Assembly (NCBI GenBank): GCA_026874595.1
Contig: CM049310.1
Span: forward strand, 38,817,558 to 38,881,557
DNA from: Sipunculus nudus
Taxonomy: Eukaryota; Annelida; Sipuncula; Golfingiida; Sipunculidae
Length of the DNA: 64,000 nt
Direction of reading: 5' to 3'
The notes under the pieces are model-generated. The model searched no databases. It saw nothing but the letters and a program-made list of their open reading frames with translations, and was not told the DNA's origin. The position numbers and the translations under genes are program-made. Below are positions 12,223 through 25,391 of the stretch, one piece after another; the first letter of the stretch is position 1; each line of letters starts with the position of its first letter.

Positions 12223-12293
12223 GTAAATATAATGTAGCAGAGTTTGTCATAATACAGTGAATGTCCAGATAAGCGTACCTCTCCTGATCAACA

Positions 12294-13895
12294 TCACATG
12301 GTCTCAATAAGACGTCTTGGAGCATGCCGCACTCGCGAAGAACGCCTTATATTACTTGTAACAGTCTCATCAGTAATTCCACCATCTGCAGATATAATGG
12401 ACGGATTTGGTGTTACAGCCTCTGGTTCGGTGCCTGCAAGTTCTGATCCTGTTCCACCCAGGAGATCATTGCTGATTATCTCGTCTTGTCTGGACGGACA
12501 TGGTACATCAAACAGTTTAATATGCTGGCGATTTCTACGTAGCACTGTACCGTTGTCAGCAAGCAACACATAGGAGCGCGGTGCTACTTGCTGCCTTACT
12601 GTTGCACTCAGTGCCCAAAGGCCACTATTTTCATCTCTGATTCGTACACGGTCTCCAACACAGAGGGCAGGTAACGGCCGTGCTTTTTCGTCATAGTAGT
12701 GCTTCTTGCGCTGTAGTAGGTCTTTCTTGCGTTTATTAGCCTCAACGTGAAGCTGAGGCTCAAGTTTCTGAGGCTGAATAGGTAGTGTGGATTTTAGGCG
12801 CCGGTTCATAAGCAGTTGTGCCGGAGAAAACCCCGTTTCCAGTGGTGTCGATCGATAGGCCAATAAAGCCTTGTAAAAGTCCTGGCGACTTTTTCACACA
12901 TTTCTTTATGATGTTCTTAACAGTTTTCACTGCGCATTCTGCCATCCCATTTGACCGCGGATAATGTGGGCTAGAGGTCACATGCCTAAACTCCCACTCA
13001 ACTGCAAAGTCCCTAAACTCTCTACACCCGTATTGAGGGCCGTTATCACTCACTATGATGTCTGGGATACCGTGTCGAGCGAATATTGCTTTTAAAGCCA
13101 CCACAACAGCTTGGCCAGTGGTTGAAGTTAGCTGAGCCACTTCCGGAAATACTGAATAGTAATCTGTCACAATCAGATAATTCTTTCCACCAGTTTGAAA
13201 CAAGTCAGTGGCGACCTTTTGCCACGCCCTCGTTGGCAATTCGTGAGGTTGCAGTGGCTCCGTTATTTGAGCCTGACTGAACTTCATACAGGCTGCGCAG
13301 TTTTTGACCATTTCACGGATGTCATTGTTTAAACCCGGCCAGTACACCACATCTCGGCCACGGCGCCTGGACTTTTCAATGCCCATATGGCCCTCATGAA
13401 TTTTGTTCAGAATGTCTTTACGCAATGAATTAGGAACAACAATCCGTGTCCCCTTAAAGATCACATCATCAGCTATGCTTAACTCACTTCTAATGTTCCA
13501 ATACGGACATGCCTCTGTTGGACAGTCCTTCTTGATATCAGGCCAGCCTTCCAGTATGAGGTCCTTAACAATCAGCAGCTGATGGTCTTTCTGGATCGCA
13601 TCTCTTATCATTTCCAAGCGATGGTCACTCACCGGCAGTGATTGAACGATCATGTCAACGTAGAGTGGGACCTGTTCTTCCACTCTGGGCCTTTCTGTTA
13701 CTTCTGGTGCCCTAGACAAAGTGTCGGCCGCAATCAAGTATTTGCCTGGAGTGTATGTCACATGCATGTCGTATCTTTGCAGGCGCATCAGTAAACGCTG
13801 AATCCGCAAGGGGCAATCATTCAGGGATTTTTTTAAAATACTGACAAGAGGCTTGTGATCGGTTTCTACTTCGATGGATGCCCCATATATGTACT
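12294..13895 (-). pseudogene. Ty3/Gypsy pol fragment: RNase H end plus integrase, one frameshift
   Basis: Minus-strand reading starts inside RNase H (YIYGASIEVETDHKPL). It continues through the HHCC zinc-binding domain (HEGHMG ... CAAC) and the integrase core with all three acidic residues visible (D in VATDLF, D in VSDNGPQY, E in GMAECAV). It ends in a basic C-terminal tail (RRSSRVRHAPRR) and a stop at 12294. The frame breaks in an A-run (T-run at 12890-12894 on plus); one A fewer would join the integrase to QDFYKALLAYRS. Gag, protease, reverse transcriptase and the 5' LTR are missing, because the element stops near 13895 against a short TA stretch and a P450 exon. The copy cannot move by itself. 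Confidence 0.9.
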
Positions 13896-13912
13896 ATATA
13901 TATATCATTTAC

Positions 13913-14190
13913 CTCTTCCTTGTGAGATGTGATCACGGTAGTGTGAGCTTGGACGATCAGCAAACAATTCCCCCCTTTTCCTGAATGTCTGTTTGATAAT
14001 GTCGAGTCAATTTAAGACTACGACCAGGGTCCCTCCGAGGTAAACAAATGACATCTCCCCGTGCGAGTCCTTCAGCCCCGTCATGTGTCAGACGTAGGAG
14101 CCCCGGAGGGAGATTACGGGGGCGATGTTTGTACCACCAGGTAACCAAATGTAGTGTCAGTAACAGAGGAACGCTCCAGACGGATATCAT
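13913..14190 (-). pseudogene. Orphan P450 exon 1 fragment with promoter
   Basis: Starts with MISVWSVPLLL, the same exon-1 type as 39714-40035, then the anchor and RPRNLPPG. It is 278 nt against the normal 322 nt: about 44 nt are missing after PPG, which shifts the frame, and an in-frame stop follows where VLN is expected. The donor (G at 13912) is intact, but no exon 2 lies downstream; the truncated Gypsy element takes that place. Upstream homology with 40036-40235 continues to about 14390, including the TATA-like sequence. Confidence 0.85.
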
Positions 14191-14230
14191 AGTGGTAATA
14201 TTACGATGAATGTATCGATCAACACGAATG

Positions 14231-14240
14231 CTATATAAAC
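14231..14240 (-). promoter_or_regulatory. TATA-like box of the orphan exon 1
   Basis: CTATATAAAC on plus reads GTTTATATAG on minus, about 42 nt before the ATG at 14190. The intact exon 1 at 40035 has the same box at the same distance, and a GACACATCGGGCC block lies further upstream in both. Confidence 0.6.
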
Positions 14241-14390
14241 GGGGATTTCTGCGAGGTATGCAGGGCCCAGGTGTCCTTTTTATAGCGGCTTGTGAAAGGG
14301 TTCAAACACAATTAATGTGGCCCTGATTCTAAAGCGAGTACACGTAACAACTAAACAACCGTGACACATCGGGCCCCGGTCACATACGGG

Positions 14391-14599
14391 TAATTAAACA
14401 CTCCGGAGGGGATTGGAGGTGGTGGTGGGGGGGGGGGGGGGGTGTCCATGACCTCTGCCCCCCTATATTAATTTCAGCTGCTGTGGCCTTTTGAAAAGAA
14501 TTTCAACCTATAGATCCTTCTTTTGGGGGGATCCCCTCTTTTGGACCTGCATGCAGACTTGTTTTAGGTTTTCTCGTCAGTGTTCCCTTCTTTCCCTGA
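14391..14599. other. Non-coding junction with G-run
   Basis: Follows the end of P450 promoter homology and contains a G-run near 14428-14443. The second copy of the following repeat also has a G-run just before its start (about 50718-50728). Confidence 0.45.
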
Positions 14600-17500
14600 T
14601 TGTGGCTCCGCCCTTGCACTGTTTGCAACGTTCGTGCGGTATGCTCTTTGACAAGGGGCGGACTCGGCTTGGAATCAGGCCATGGAACTTTGGTGCAAGC
14701 AGCACAAAGTTACTACCATCAGTCCACCTGCATCACTATTTAGTTCATCCCATCGGCCCACGTGCATCAATATACCGGCTTGTCTTTTTTCGCGAGGGCT
14801 TCGAATTCGCGAAAGAGAAATCATCGGGAAAATAATCCAGACGGGAAGAAGAGGCCCGATCATCGAATGGAAGTAGTAAAGCAAAATCTTGTAGGTTTAA
14901 ATGCAGAAAATAATCAAAGACTTCCATAATAAATGATATCATATCTTTCAAATAATGTGCCGATAATAATCCAGACTTTCTATACTTGTTCCATTTTTGC
15001 CAGGAGTCGTCGTCCAATTATTAAGATTTCCGTTAAGATTTTTAAACATAAGTAATTCATATAAGTTATATTGGATATACTTTATGTAGTTTAACACTAT
15101 CGGCAGATCTCAAAAATGGAACTCTTGCGAAACCCTGATAATGTGAAAATCGCTAAAAATTTAACCCCGCGAATATGAAACAAACCACAATTTTTGCTTA
15201 CTCCATCGGCCAATCGGGAAACTTCTTCACATCAGCCCGCCCTTTCCGAACAACTATAAATAAAATGTCAATGGATAGCCCCTAACTTACCTAATCTGCA
15301 TTACAAAACATCCTTTAAATATGCATTATCATGTGACCGTGTTGCATTATATGAAAAATGCATTGCATGATCATATTGCGGTTTGTATCTTCAAAATTTC
15401 GAAAGCAATTCATGTATTATTGACGTGTGCCGTATCCAACCCGTATATTTTATTGATTTAAACTCCTATATGCTTTCAAATCTATTACAAACCTGAAATC
15501 ACACAAAAATGCCCATTGCAGGTGCCCCCGTGTTCTTAAAATAGTCACATATATATGCACACTTTTACACTTTCCTTAACATCTTGAGTACTTTACAGTT
15601 GTGCCTGTTGATTTCTTACATTTGCAGTTAGACTTTGTGTTAATATGACCTGATCATTTGTAAAGAAAAAAAAATAGCAATCCCTCACTAGATCTATATA
15701 GAAATTTATTTATGAAATTATTTGCAAACAAAATCATACTTTTACATTGATTTAGCCTTGAAATAAACCATTTGTTCATAGTTTTTCTACAATTAACTAA
15801 AGAGAAAGCATTTTAATTTCCACATTTTCAAAACATCTTAATTTTTATCTAAAGTTCCTGGAGTGGAATACATTTAGCGTACCCTGTATTTGACTTACCT
15901 AGTTTCGTTACATCGTGCTTACCGTTGATTCGTTTAGATCGGGACGCCAGGTAATACGTGGTTAATATCGAAGCTGACACTTTGCTGGGTGCATTCTTTC
16001 CCATACAATTCCTAACATGTTGATTTTGTTAGAGTTGATGTACTTCCTATATATAAGTAAAAAAGAAGTCAAGGCATGTGGACCAGACAGACATCAGTTA
16101 TGATTTAGGAATAAATCATTTCTCTTAGCAAGTGGCAAGGCCATGAGGGAGCTGTAAGCTGGGGTTCATACCTCACAATGTAAACCATATGTGCATTTAA
16201 AGGAACTTAATTAAAAAAAAAACATGTTTTGATTATTTTATTTATTTTGTCTTATTTTCTTTTATCCTCTTAATAAATTAACCTTTTTACGCATTAGTCT
16301 GTCCTTCTTAAGTGTTGCTAGGCGGATATCACACATGATACCACAATATAGGCCTCTCAATGACACAACGTGCCTTCAAGACTCCCGTGGTTCACCTAAT
16401 CTTCCCAATGCGCCACCAAATAGCCACATAACTCTTTACATGGACTGTTCATGGTAATGGTGAGAATTATATTATAATGATTCTTGGTAAACATGCATAT
16501 TAATCAAAATCAACATGTCAACTTATCAGATCAGTTAATTCTTGTCTGTGACAATGAAACATTAATAAAAGATATTCCTATCTGTTTTTTTTTTTCTAAT
16601 TGAATAGACGGACCAATATAAATATGTTAAATTTTTATACAAATGAATCATTTTTTAAATCATTATGTAAATATACCTGAATTAAACATAAGCATAGGTG
16701 ACATTGGTTTGGAAATACATTGTATACAATATAAAAATGTATTTGCACTCGAATCTGGACTGTTATTACTCCTAGGGGTTCATTACTACGGGTATGTTTA
16801 ACCCACTTTTCAACAAAGCGGAGGTGATCAGGTTAATCATCCCCCTGTTACTGAGAGATTAAGGATTATACATTAAAAATAATATATATACATACATATA
16901 TATATAATGAAAATATGTTGTGTTTCAAGATTTAATAGTCATCTATAGGCATATATATTTGCACTCCTGGGCGAGCATAAGACCGAACCATATATCGTTG
17001 CAGTGACAAGGTTGTAGGAAGGTTTTGTCTTTGGTCCCAATCACCAGTTTATCATTAATGTTTGGTTCTGTATATTGGATACAAATGCCGCCTGGCAGAA
17101 CCCCTGGATCGTGGTTGGTAAAAAAAAGCCGTAAACCAAGGAACATATACTCGTGATAATAAGTGATTAAGCTACTCATCAGGCAACAATGTGCTCTTGG
17201 TTTAGTCATTGTAATGATAGGCCAGAAAAAAAAACATTATACATAACTCGCAGGATGTTTTAAAAAATCTCTGTCGTTCCAAACATTATCGAGTTGTTGC
17301 CATGTAATCTGCACAGTTATAAGTAGCCATATTGTGTTACGAAAACAGAAGGACAACTTAGATGTTGCCAAATATTTTAATTATATCTCCGTCTTTCAAT
17401 TCTTGAGAGACTGTTATTACTTTATGACTTACATACTTGAGATTAGCCATTTTATGTAATCAAAACAGAAGAGATTCATTCGGTACATGGAATCTTTCCA

Positions 17501-17848
17501 AAAAAGCCTGAACTCAATCGATCGGGACTTTACATGATTTATTAACACCAGGTATATTACTAGCAATGTTTTGATATCAAAATAATTAAGGAAAATTTAA
17601 CAAAATCATTAACTATCCAAGAATGAACGTTTCCTTGAAAAAAACAAACGCGTCTGTCAAACGAGATTTCTTTCTCCTGAATACGTATTTTTCAGACTTA
17701 GCTCTGCACATAAGGCCCGTTCTTCTTCATTTATTAACCCAACCACCTAGGTCTGGGTCCTGGGTGGACCTAGATAAGTCTCACTGAGTGCAAAACCATC
17801 TTTTTGATTACCTGTTTAGGCTCTCCAATATACCTGCTTTTCAAAAGC

Positions 17849-17907
<59 letters not shown>

Positions 17908-18070
17908 TGTAGTATAAATAAGCACTTTCATATTTTGTCCAAAATTCTAGTCAATAATATATATCGAGTGCAACGTCTTATGCATACTTAACATCTAAAG
18001 CCTAAGTTACATGTAGGATTTCTCCACAATATTGTGTTTAAATCGGCTCTCTTCTTTGAGATAATGCCGA
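14600..18070. repeat. Dispersed long repeat C, copy 1
   Basis: Aligns in direct orientation with 50740-55950. Shared landmarks include GTGGCTCCGCCC, GGGGCGGACTCGG, GTAAAGCAAAAT, AATGTGCCGATAATA, CATGAGGGAGCTGTAAGCTG, AAGACCGAACCATATATCG and GAGTGCAACGTCTTATGCAT. The copies differ by many substitutions and indels, and no frame is kept between them, so it is probably non-coding (old duplication or large non-autonomous element). A short minus-strand frame at 16943-17209 does not keep its phase in copy 2. Confidence 0.8.
17855..17904. repeat. (TA)n microsatellite
   Basis: TA tract inside repeat C; copy 2 has a homologous tract at 55767-55811. Confidence 0.95.
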
Positions 18071-18480
18071 GCGGGATATCTCCAAAGGTATTCAACACAG
18101 GAACTTCATTTCTTCAGTACTGATGCATATTCACAAAATCTTGATCAAATTCAAAGATGGGTGATTTTGACCTACTTTTCAAGGTCACAGAGCTTAGAAC
18201 AGAAAAAAACAGGAGCTTATTTCTCAGGAAGCAATTGGTGGATTGTTATGAAACATGGTATCATGATATACATTGAGAGTCCTGCAGGAGATCGGTGTAA
18301 CCAAGCTTGCACCTGTAAAACTTACCTGTCCAGTTAGAATTAATAACTGAGATATGTACAGATATAAATTAATGTGAGAACAAATATTTCTTTCTTGTTA
18401 CTGCTACCACATACAAACAATGTACACACAAACACTTTTGGCTGAGGACTGTTGTCATCTTCTGCTGATATTCTTTTTGT
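18060..18480. repeat. Inverted, diverged relative of the 7190-7922 element
   Basis: Read on the minus strand it matches the left half of the 7190-7922 repeat. Shared pieces are GAGATATCCCGCTC, the ACCTTGAAAAGTAGGTCAA-like region, GTGAGAACAAATAT, TTTTGGCTGAGG and ATCTTCTGCTGATATTC. The right half and the GGACGGAC tail are absent. Confidence 0.65.
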
Positions 18481-20484
18481 TTTTATAATCCATATTCATA
18501 TTGCCGAGATCCAGTAATTTCAACTTAAGAACTCTTAATAGTTTAAATGTAATTTCTTTTCTTTGAATGATTCAGCATATGTCAAAAAGGCGTATTTATA
18601 TATTTGATTCTGTGTAATATCCTTTATTCTTGTAGTACCGGGATCATGAAGGTTTTTAAACTTCTTTTAATTAGAATTATGTCAGAGAGTTTTAGGATAT
18701 ATACAGCTGTAGCCTCTAATACTTCCGACCAAAGCTGATTGCATTTATGCGTTACCTAACCCATGTTTTGTATGTTTTAAGTTACCTCTAAATGAAATGC
18801 ATCCCTTCCCTCCGAACCTAAAAAAATAAGTCACCTGTCTCCATCCATTACACAGAGAGGCATTTAAAAATATTATAGTCCAACTAACATTTAAAGATTT
18901 AATTTTGGACTTAAGATGAACCATGCCTTTATCCCTTCATTATTGGATATTCAGACGAAATTTATGTAACTGGCTTTTACAAACTTTTTAAAAAATTTGT
19001 TGTGTATTTTGTGGTGGACTTGGTAAAACCTTTTGTAAAATTGTAACTGTTGTTATTAAAGTAATCCTTCCAAATCAGGTTGACTTTCTTCCATTAAATA
19101 TATTAACAATAACTTAAATTTTCCTAAGGATTATTTTTAGATTAATTTCTATCACGTTTGCCCAGTTAGGATATACTAGTATGACAATTCCTAAACGCTT
19201 TACCGGTCTTGCACGATGTTTAAGCCTGTATTTTGAAAACCTTCATGTTGTTTTATATCCAAATATTAATGGCATTATTATTGCTGTCTTAAAGATTTAC
19301 TTTTAGACCAGAAATTTCTTTAAGATTTCTTTGTTTAGCGAAGTTAGCAATGTTTTGCCAATAGACTGACGACCACTAGTAAAAATGAAAGTAGTGTCAT
19401 CCGAATATTGTATTATTTCATGTTCTCTATCATTTATAATTATCCCTATGCTTGTCTGGCTCTGTCTAATGGTTGTTTCTAGAATTTTAGCTGACGAAAT
19501 CTAATATTAAAAAAATTCGCTCCACCTTTGTCCTCAATGTTCTTTGAAATCGCATTGCGTATGGCACTGTGCCATATCTCATTTTAAAGATTATTAACCC
19601 CGCAGTGACATAAGTGATTTGAGAATGAATAATTTTTAATGTACAATTAATTTTTGGTGTCACCTTTAACTGACTATAACCATGACTTAAGAAATTTGGT
19701 TTCCCAAGTTTTATTTCCATCTGGAGTCACCGTTTAGGACACTATGTTTCTTGTAAATATATAACTGAAAATTATTTCCTATTAAGCCAATGAAATGTTT
19801 CTCTCTTCTTTATTCCCCGCTATACCCCTAACATTAAGAAATGCTATATCAACTGTATTAATCACTTTGAAAAGTACATGTATATGAAAGCAAATTAAAC
19901 TAAGTATATAAAATAGGTGTCATATGAATAATATCCAACACGTCCAACATTACATATACATTACACGCAATAAATATATAACAAAATATAATTAACATAT
20001 ATCACAGGATCTTAAAATTATCTTACTTGCCAGTTCTGACAAGTAGCAAGTATTGCTGATTAAATAAATGTGTTGCTCAACAAAGCTCTTTAAGGGTGCA
20101 GTATCATCCTTATAACAACATATAAACTTGTCATTAGGTAACATTAACTATATTTAAAATAATGTATATCAAGGTCTGGGCAAAGGTCTGTGAATTTTTA
20201 AATTAATGGCTAATGTTATTATGTTGAGAACACAATGAACACGCACTCTCTCTGAATTATATTACATACATATTAAATATATTATAGATAAATGTACAAT
20301 TAAAAAATAAAAAGATATATAGTGATTAATGTTTTTCTTGGTTTTTTAATTTGATTACATATTAATCATGCTTGCCATGGATGTATTAGTATATGTTGGC
20401 ATGTAAACTGTGCTTGTGCAGTATGACAGACAAATTCATAAGATGCGAGAAATCATTATTTTTGGGTGTGAACTATGTCAGCCA
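18481..20484. other. Intergenic, nothing recognised
   Basis: About 2 kb of AT-rich DNA without a supported exon. A stretch near 20330-20430 (ATTAGTATATGTTGGCATGTAAAC) recurs near 22750-22850 in the 3' region of the frameshifted P450. Confidence 0.45.
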
Positions 20485-21060
20485 CAAAATTTAAACTTTC
20501 TCTCCATGGTTAAGATCTGTTTAGGGAGATCCTTTTGGATTTAACGAAGGTATATCTCATTACCTACCTATTTTGTCAATGCAACAAGAAATCATTCGTG
20601 AACACAAGGACACGAGATCAGGGAATTAAACCACGAGGTATCCTCGACGTGTTTGCTGATCAGTTATCACAGACTAAAAAAGATAAAGATCCGGCTTTTC
20701 TTTTCAGGTGCACACATATCTCATTTTACACTCAGCACAATATCATTCGATGGGAAATCCTAGCATCGATTGTGTTTTAATATTGAAATCTTTGGAAAAA
20801 TTGTCCCCATATTTGACATATCATGATGCTCTGTTCTAAGTTACATTGATTTCGTTAAACCTCCTGAGATGGACCTCTTTCAAGCTTCACAGGAGCTGGT
20901 GTGGTCTGCAACAGAAACCATAACCACAGAGCTACGATGGGGAATTATGTTTCTTTCACAGAATCAATATAGACAGAGGATAACATTAATAGAGTTGTAA
21001 GAGATAATGTACCAAAGTAAAATATGCGAAAGAGATTGCCCAAAGTTGAGGCTTGTGTGG
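20485..21060 (+). pseudogene. Inverted P450 relic, parts of exons 2 and 3
   Basis: The only P450 remnant on the plus strand. The exon 2 part (about 20485-20716) reads SPWLRSV, a stop, GDPFGFNEG, then a shifted GILDVFADQLSQTKKDKDP, followed by a donor-like CAGGTGCAC. The exon 3 part (about 20876-21060) reads DLFQASQELVWSATETITT and ELRWGIMFLSQ; the I-helix glycine is replaced (WSATET instead of AGTET). No exon 1, 4 or 5 is visible nearby. It is a non-functional, inverted fragment. Confidence 0.8.
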
Positions 21061-22162
21061 TAGGGATATCCATATTTATATATTCAATTTTTAAATTTCA
21101 TATGGTATTTTCTCATTAATGATTTAGATTTGATTCAGATAAATAATGTAGATTAAAATTACTTAGGCGAGAAAGAAGATATTCTCTATCTGTCATGATA
21201 AACATGATAAGAAATATTAAATTATATTATGTATATATTTAGAAGGTATGTAATTCAATATATAAAACACCAGCAGAGGTACTCGATATTGCCAGGGAGG
21301 AAATCAGCTTACAAAACCAAACTCCAGAAAACACACATTAGAGAGGTGGAGTTATAAACTCTATGCCCTTCAGTACCATAATGATAAATAAATTTATCAG
21401 GTGAAACAATCAATTTTGGAAAGAAGAATGCAGACAAGTTCTCTGTTTGTACAGGCTTCGGGTCCATCAGATTACACACTAAGTTTTGGTAAAAGAAATA
21501 ATATTCCAAGGAAAGGAATGACAGACAAGAGAAATAAATGTATCGGCGAAAGCCCGATTAAACCACCAGTTTTATACAAAAAAGGCCTCCTGCACTGCTA
21601 TTAGGAAATTATGCCTACCTGGAGGATGACTACATTACCTTTTTGTACCCTCCCCGTTCGGCTCCATGACGTTCGTTCCATGACGTTTTTGTCCCCTTAT
21701 TAATTAAAGCGGCAGTTTTTTTTCAGTTGCAGCCAAATATGAGTTTGTTGCCTTTATACATGAAGTGAACGGTTTTGGGGGAGAAGTAATTCAGAAAAAC
21801 ATGCTTGAAAAAAATCCCCGTTAATTAAGACGCCTCCTTTTGAAATCATGTATTTATAACTCTCATACAATGAAGATAGTATTCAGTTCTGAAGTAATCT
21901 TACTTTTAAAATATTATGCATAATACCCTTCCACTAATTATGAAAACTCAATTATGTTTATGCATGTAGTCATCAGCCCCGACTTGTTTCTTTCTATACA
22001 GGTTTGCGATGATAATGGATAAAATTAAAATGGTTGATTGGTCTAGTTTATGTTGATTGACAGTTTACCTGTAGGCCATGAAGCATTGTCAGAAATGACG
22101 AAAATATTTGCATCTTCATTAATGCGTTCCTCAGATACAGATGTATTTACACTCTGGCACCA
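21061..22162. other. Intergenic, nothing recognised
   Basis: AT-rich, with only short shadow frames. No splice-bounded exon or repeat family recognised. Confidence 0.45.

Positions 22163-22219
<57 letters not shown>
22163..22219. repeat. (TA)n microsatellite at left edge of unit B
   Basis: TA tract directly followed by TCATGTCAAGGTTCATCG, where homology with unit A begins. Confidence 0.95.
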
Positions 22220-22220
<1 letters not shown>

Positions 22221-22964
22221 TCATGTCAAGGTTCATCGTATTTTCATAAGTTAGGGAAGCTGTTTAAAGATATTTATATTATATCATGATTTAGAAATAA
22301 AGTCTTTAATTCAAATTTGTGATGGCCTACGAAAGCAATTTCTTTATAAACTGATTCTGTTACAGAGAACTTCATTTAAATTTTATTTATGTATTGTTCA
22401 GAATTGTCAAAGCTTAACACTGCATAATAATGGTTAAAGGCAACATTATAAAAATAGCTGAAAGAATACTGATAAGCAGTGACTTTACATCTGTATTTCA
22501 TTCTACACACAGATATGGATAACTAAGATTACAATAAATGGTAAGGTTTAAGAGCAGTGTAAACATATATGATATTATAACTGTATCATCCGCTAAAGCT
22601 CCTCTATATACGATGCCCACTGTCACATAATTAAACCAAAGTGCTTATTTTCAGAAAATTAACATATTAATATATGTGAATCATATATCTGCACAAGCAA
22701 CCTGAGGTCCATGTTATTTTTGGGCCCTTTTAGTGGTATTAATGACTATTTTTCTTGGTTTTGTGAATGGGTTACAAATCAGTCATTCAAATCTTACATA
22801 TATTAGTATATGTTGACATGTAAACAATATTTGTACAATATAAATGACAATTAAAAAATGTAAGAATTTGTTGTGATATATGTCTACCACTAAACACATG
22901 TTTTTCTCACGAACAAGCGGTGGTAAAAAGTTTAGTATTTGACCGATGTAGACACTGGGGCTGG

Positions 22965-25230
22965 CTAAATTCTTCTCGCATGTATTTTTATCTTATACGG
23001 GTTTGGCGTATAAGCTAGTGTCAAGGTCCCTCCAACTTTATCAAGATCTTCTCCATCTGGAGATGAAAATGTGAACCTTTGTAACAGACGACGTGAGAAG
23101 AGAAAAAGCTCCATCCTTGCCATACTTTCACCTATGCATGATCTTTTCCCTGAAAAACAATGGACATTTTTTTTACCTCCCTAAAGGTAGGGAACTTACT
23201 AAAAGAAAAGACATGCATCGTAACATACATTTGCACTATTGGTGAAGACAACTTTAAAAAAAGGAAGAAATGTTTTCACATCTCCCTTCGATATTTGTGG
23301 GGGTTGCTTTTAAAATATAAATATTCAAAATACAATTATGAACGGCATATTTTCTGCAGTGACAGTACATACCAAGCGAAAAGGATAGGACCTTCTTTGA
23401 CAAGTCCGTGTTTATTCTTTTGTCATCCGTCAGGAAGCGCCACGGTCGAAACATGTCGGGGTCGCCCCAAATCCTAGGATCATAATGCACTCCGTGGATA
23501 TTCCCCATGATCATTGTACCCTTGGGGATTGTGAAGCCATTGATTGTGGTGTCCTCTAATGGAGCATGGCTGATGAACGGATTAACATCTCCAAAACGAA
23601 GGCACTGGAGGACAACGGACAATAGTTGGTCACAAATGGTACAATGCATGATGGCCAACGTTCAGTTTAATAATTTATTATAACCCTTACTTTTGTATTA
23701 TATAATTGTCTTTGAAATTGTACATGCATCCAGAAAATTCCTTTAAAATTATAACATTCTTCAGTGCATTAAATATTTTAAAGGAAAGGGAACAACATAC
23801 TTCAAGTATATATGCCTCAACTCTAGGCATTTCCTGACGCATGCTGTACTTCGGCCCTTCATCTCCTAAGACTGTGTCTGCTTCGTCCTGTAGTTGTTTC
23901 TGTATTTTCGGATGGCATGCAAGAAACAAAATCCCCCACCGGAGAGTACTGGCCGTAATTTCTGTTCCAGCTGCGAGCAGCTCCTCTGAAGTCTGTAGGA
24001 GGTCTTGCTCTGCAATGATACTTATGGAATAGTCTAAGCTAACATGGTCGTAATTTCATATGTATATGTTCCAATCCTTTACCTTTATTAGATCACAAAA
24101 CCAGATAGATTTATTCTTTATTGATATAGTGCTATACTTAATGTAAATGAGGATTGAATATACCTGAATACACTGGATCTTTTTCTTTCTCTATCTCCGC
24201 AAGCCTATCAGCAAACACGTCGAGTATGTCTCGTTGTTCTCTTCCCTGTCTAGTTTTTCTGTGTTCTAAGATGAAATCCCGGTGCATTGACAAAAGAGCG
24301 AGGTTGTGTACTCTTCCTTTATTGAATCCAAAAGGATCTCCAGGAATATACCGTAACCATGGGAAAAACGTTAAGCTATTTCCATGGAAAGCTGCCTGAA
24401 ATACTCCTTTGATGTGGATTTATATACGTCATGAATTTCGGATCGTCATAAGCAAACCTCTTCCCAAGAATGACAGAGCAGGCTATATTTCCGACAGCAA
24501 TGCTCAAATAAGTGTCCAAATCAATACACTTATCATCGTAATCACTCAGTTTCTTTATGCACGCGTCAATCTCTTCCAAGATGCGAACTTGTACGATTGG
24601 CTTACCCATGCCGAACTCTTTCAGGGCTTGCAGTGAAAGATGACGCATTGCCTTCCAGGTTTCACCATTACTAAAGGCAACTCCTAAAAAACATTAAAAC
24701 AGACCTCGATAATTCAACAAGCTGTACGTCCTTCGTAGAACTGCTACAATTCGATTCTGTATTTTTTATTACGTTCTACTTTCAGATGATAAGTGAGGTG
24801 GCAGGTCATATCTTTATAATAAAAATATGATCTTAAAGCAAGACGGGTTGATTTAACCCTACCATGAAACACAAGAACACAGAAGAAGAGATGTAGTTAG
24901 ATAATTACCCCTTCCTTGAACGATATCGTCACGGTAGTGGGATCTCGGTCGATCAGCAAACAGCTGCCCTCTTGTGCCAAATGTATCTCTAACAATATCG
25001 ACTCCATTTAAGACCACAACTAAAATTTCTCCAATGTAAACTGATGACACCTCCCCGTACGAGTCCTTCAGCTCCGTCAGACGTTTACGCAGATCTCCCG
25101 TGAGGAAGGGAAGGGACCCGATGATGGGAAACCGTGGGAGGCCCGGAGGGAGATTCCGAGGCCGACCAAAATACCACCAAGTGGTCAACAGGAAGATCAG
25201 CACGAGAAGAACGCTCGAAACAGTAAACAT
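22965..25230 (-). pseudogene. Cytochrome P450, clan 2: paralogue with a single-base frameshift
   Basis: Exons: 24909-25230 (322 nt), 24164-24683 (520), 23801-24009 (209), 23373-23604 (232) and 22965-23149 (185). Lengths match the intact gene except exon 2, which is one base longer. The extra G (24416 or 24417, plus) falls at about codon 197 and leads to TAG at 24376-24378, giving about 209 residues and losing the I-helix onward. All downstream signatures would otherwise be present: AGTEIT, E-C-L-R, PDMF at the PERF position (arginine changed to methionine), the FSLG/GKRSC haem loop, and a normal stop. All splice sites are consensus. It is either a very young pseudogene, a segregating allele or an assembly error. 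The start chosen is the ATG before FTVSSVLL, aligned to the intact gene; upstream in-frame codons are not conserved. Confidence 0.85.
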
Positions 25231-25391
25231 CGTAGTGAAAATAATCTCCGTTGTGTAGCTTTGAGCTCTTGTATGTCTTAGCACCAAGAAAGCCTGACCT
25301 TACTTACTTGCATCGCAAAGTCCTAGTGATAAAAAACTAGAATTACAGACATATAGTAATTGCAACCTCTGCAGCCCGAAGAATCATAGAG

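Noticed and set aside
16943..17209. 88-codon minus-strand frame, similar peptide at 53231-53512 (NDIWFGLML)
   Set aside because: The peptide recurs only because repeat C is duplicated. Indels change the frame between copies, so coding constraint is not supported.
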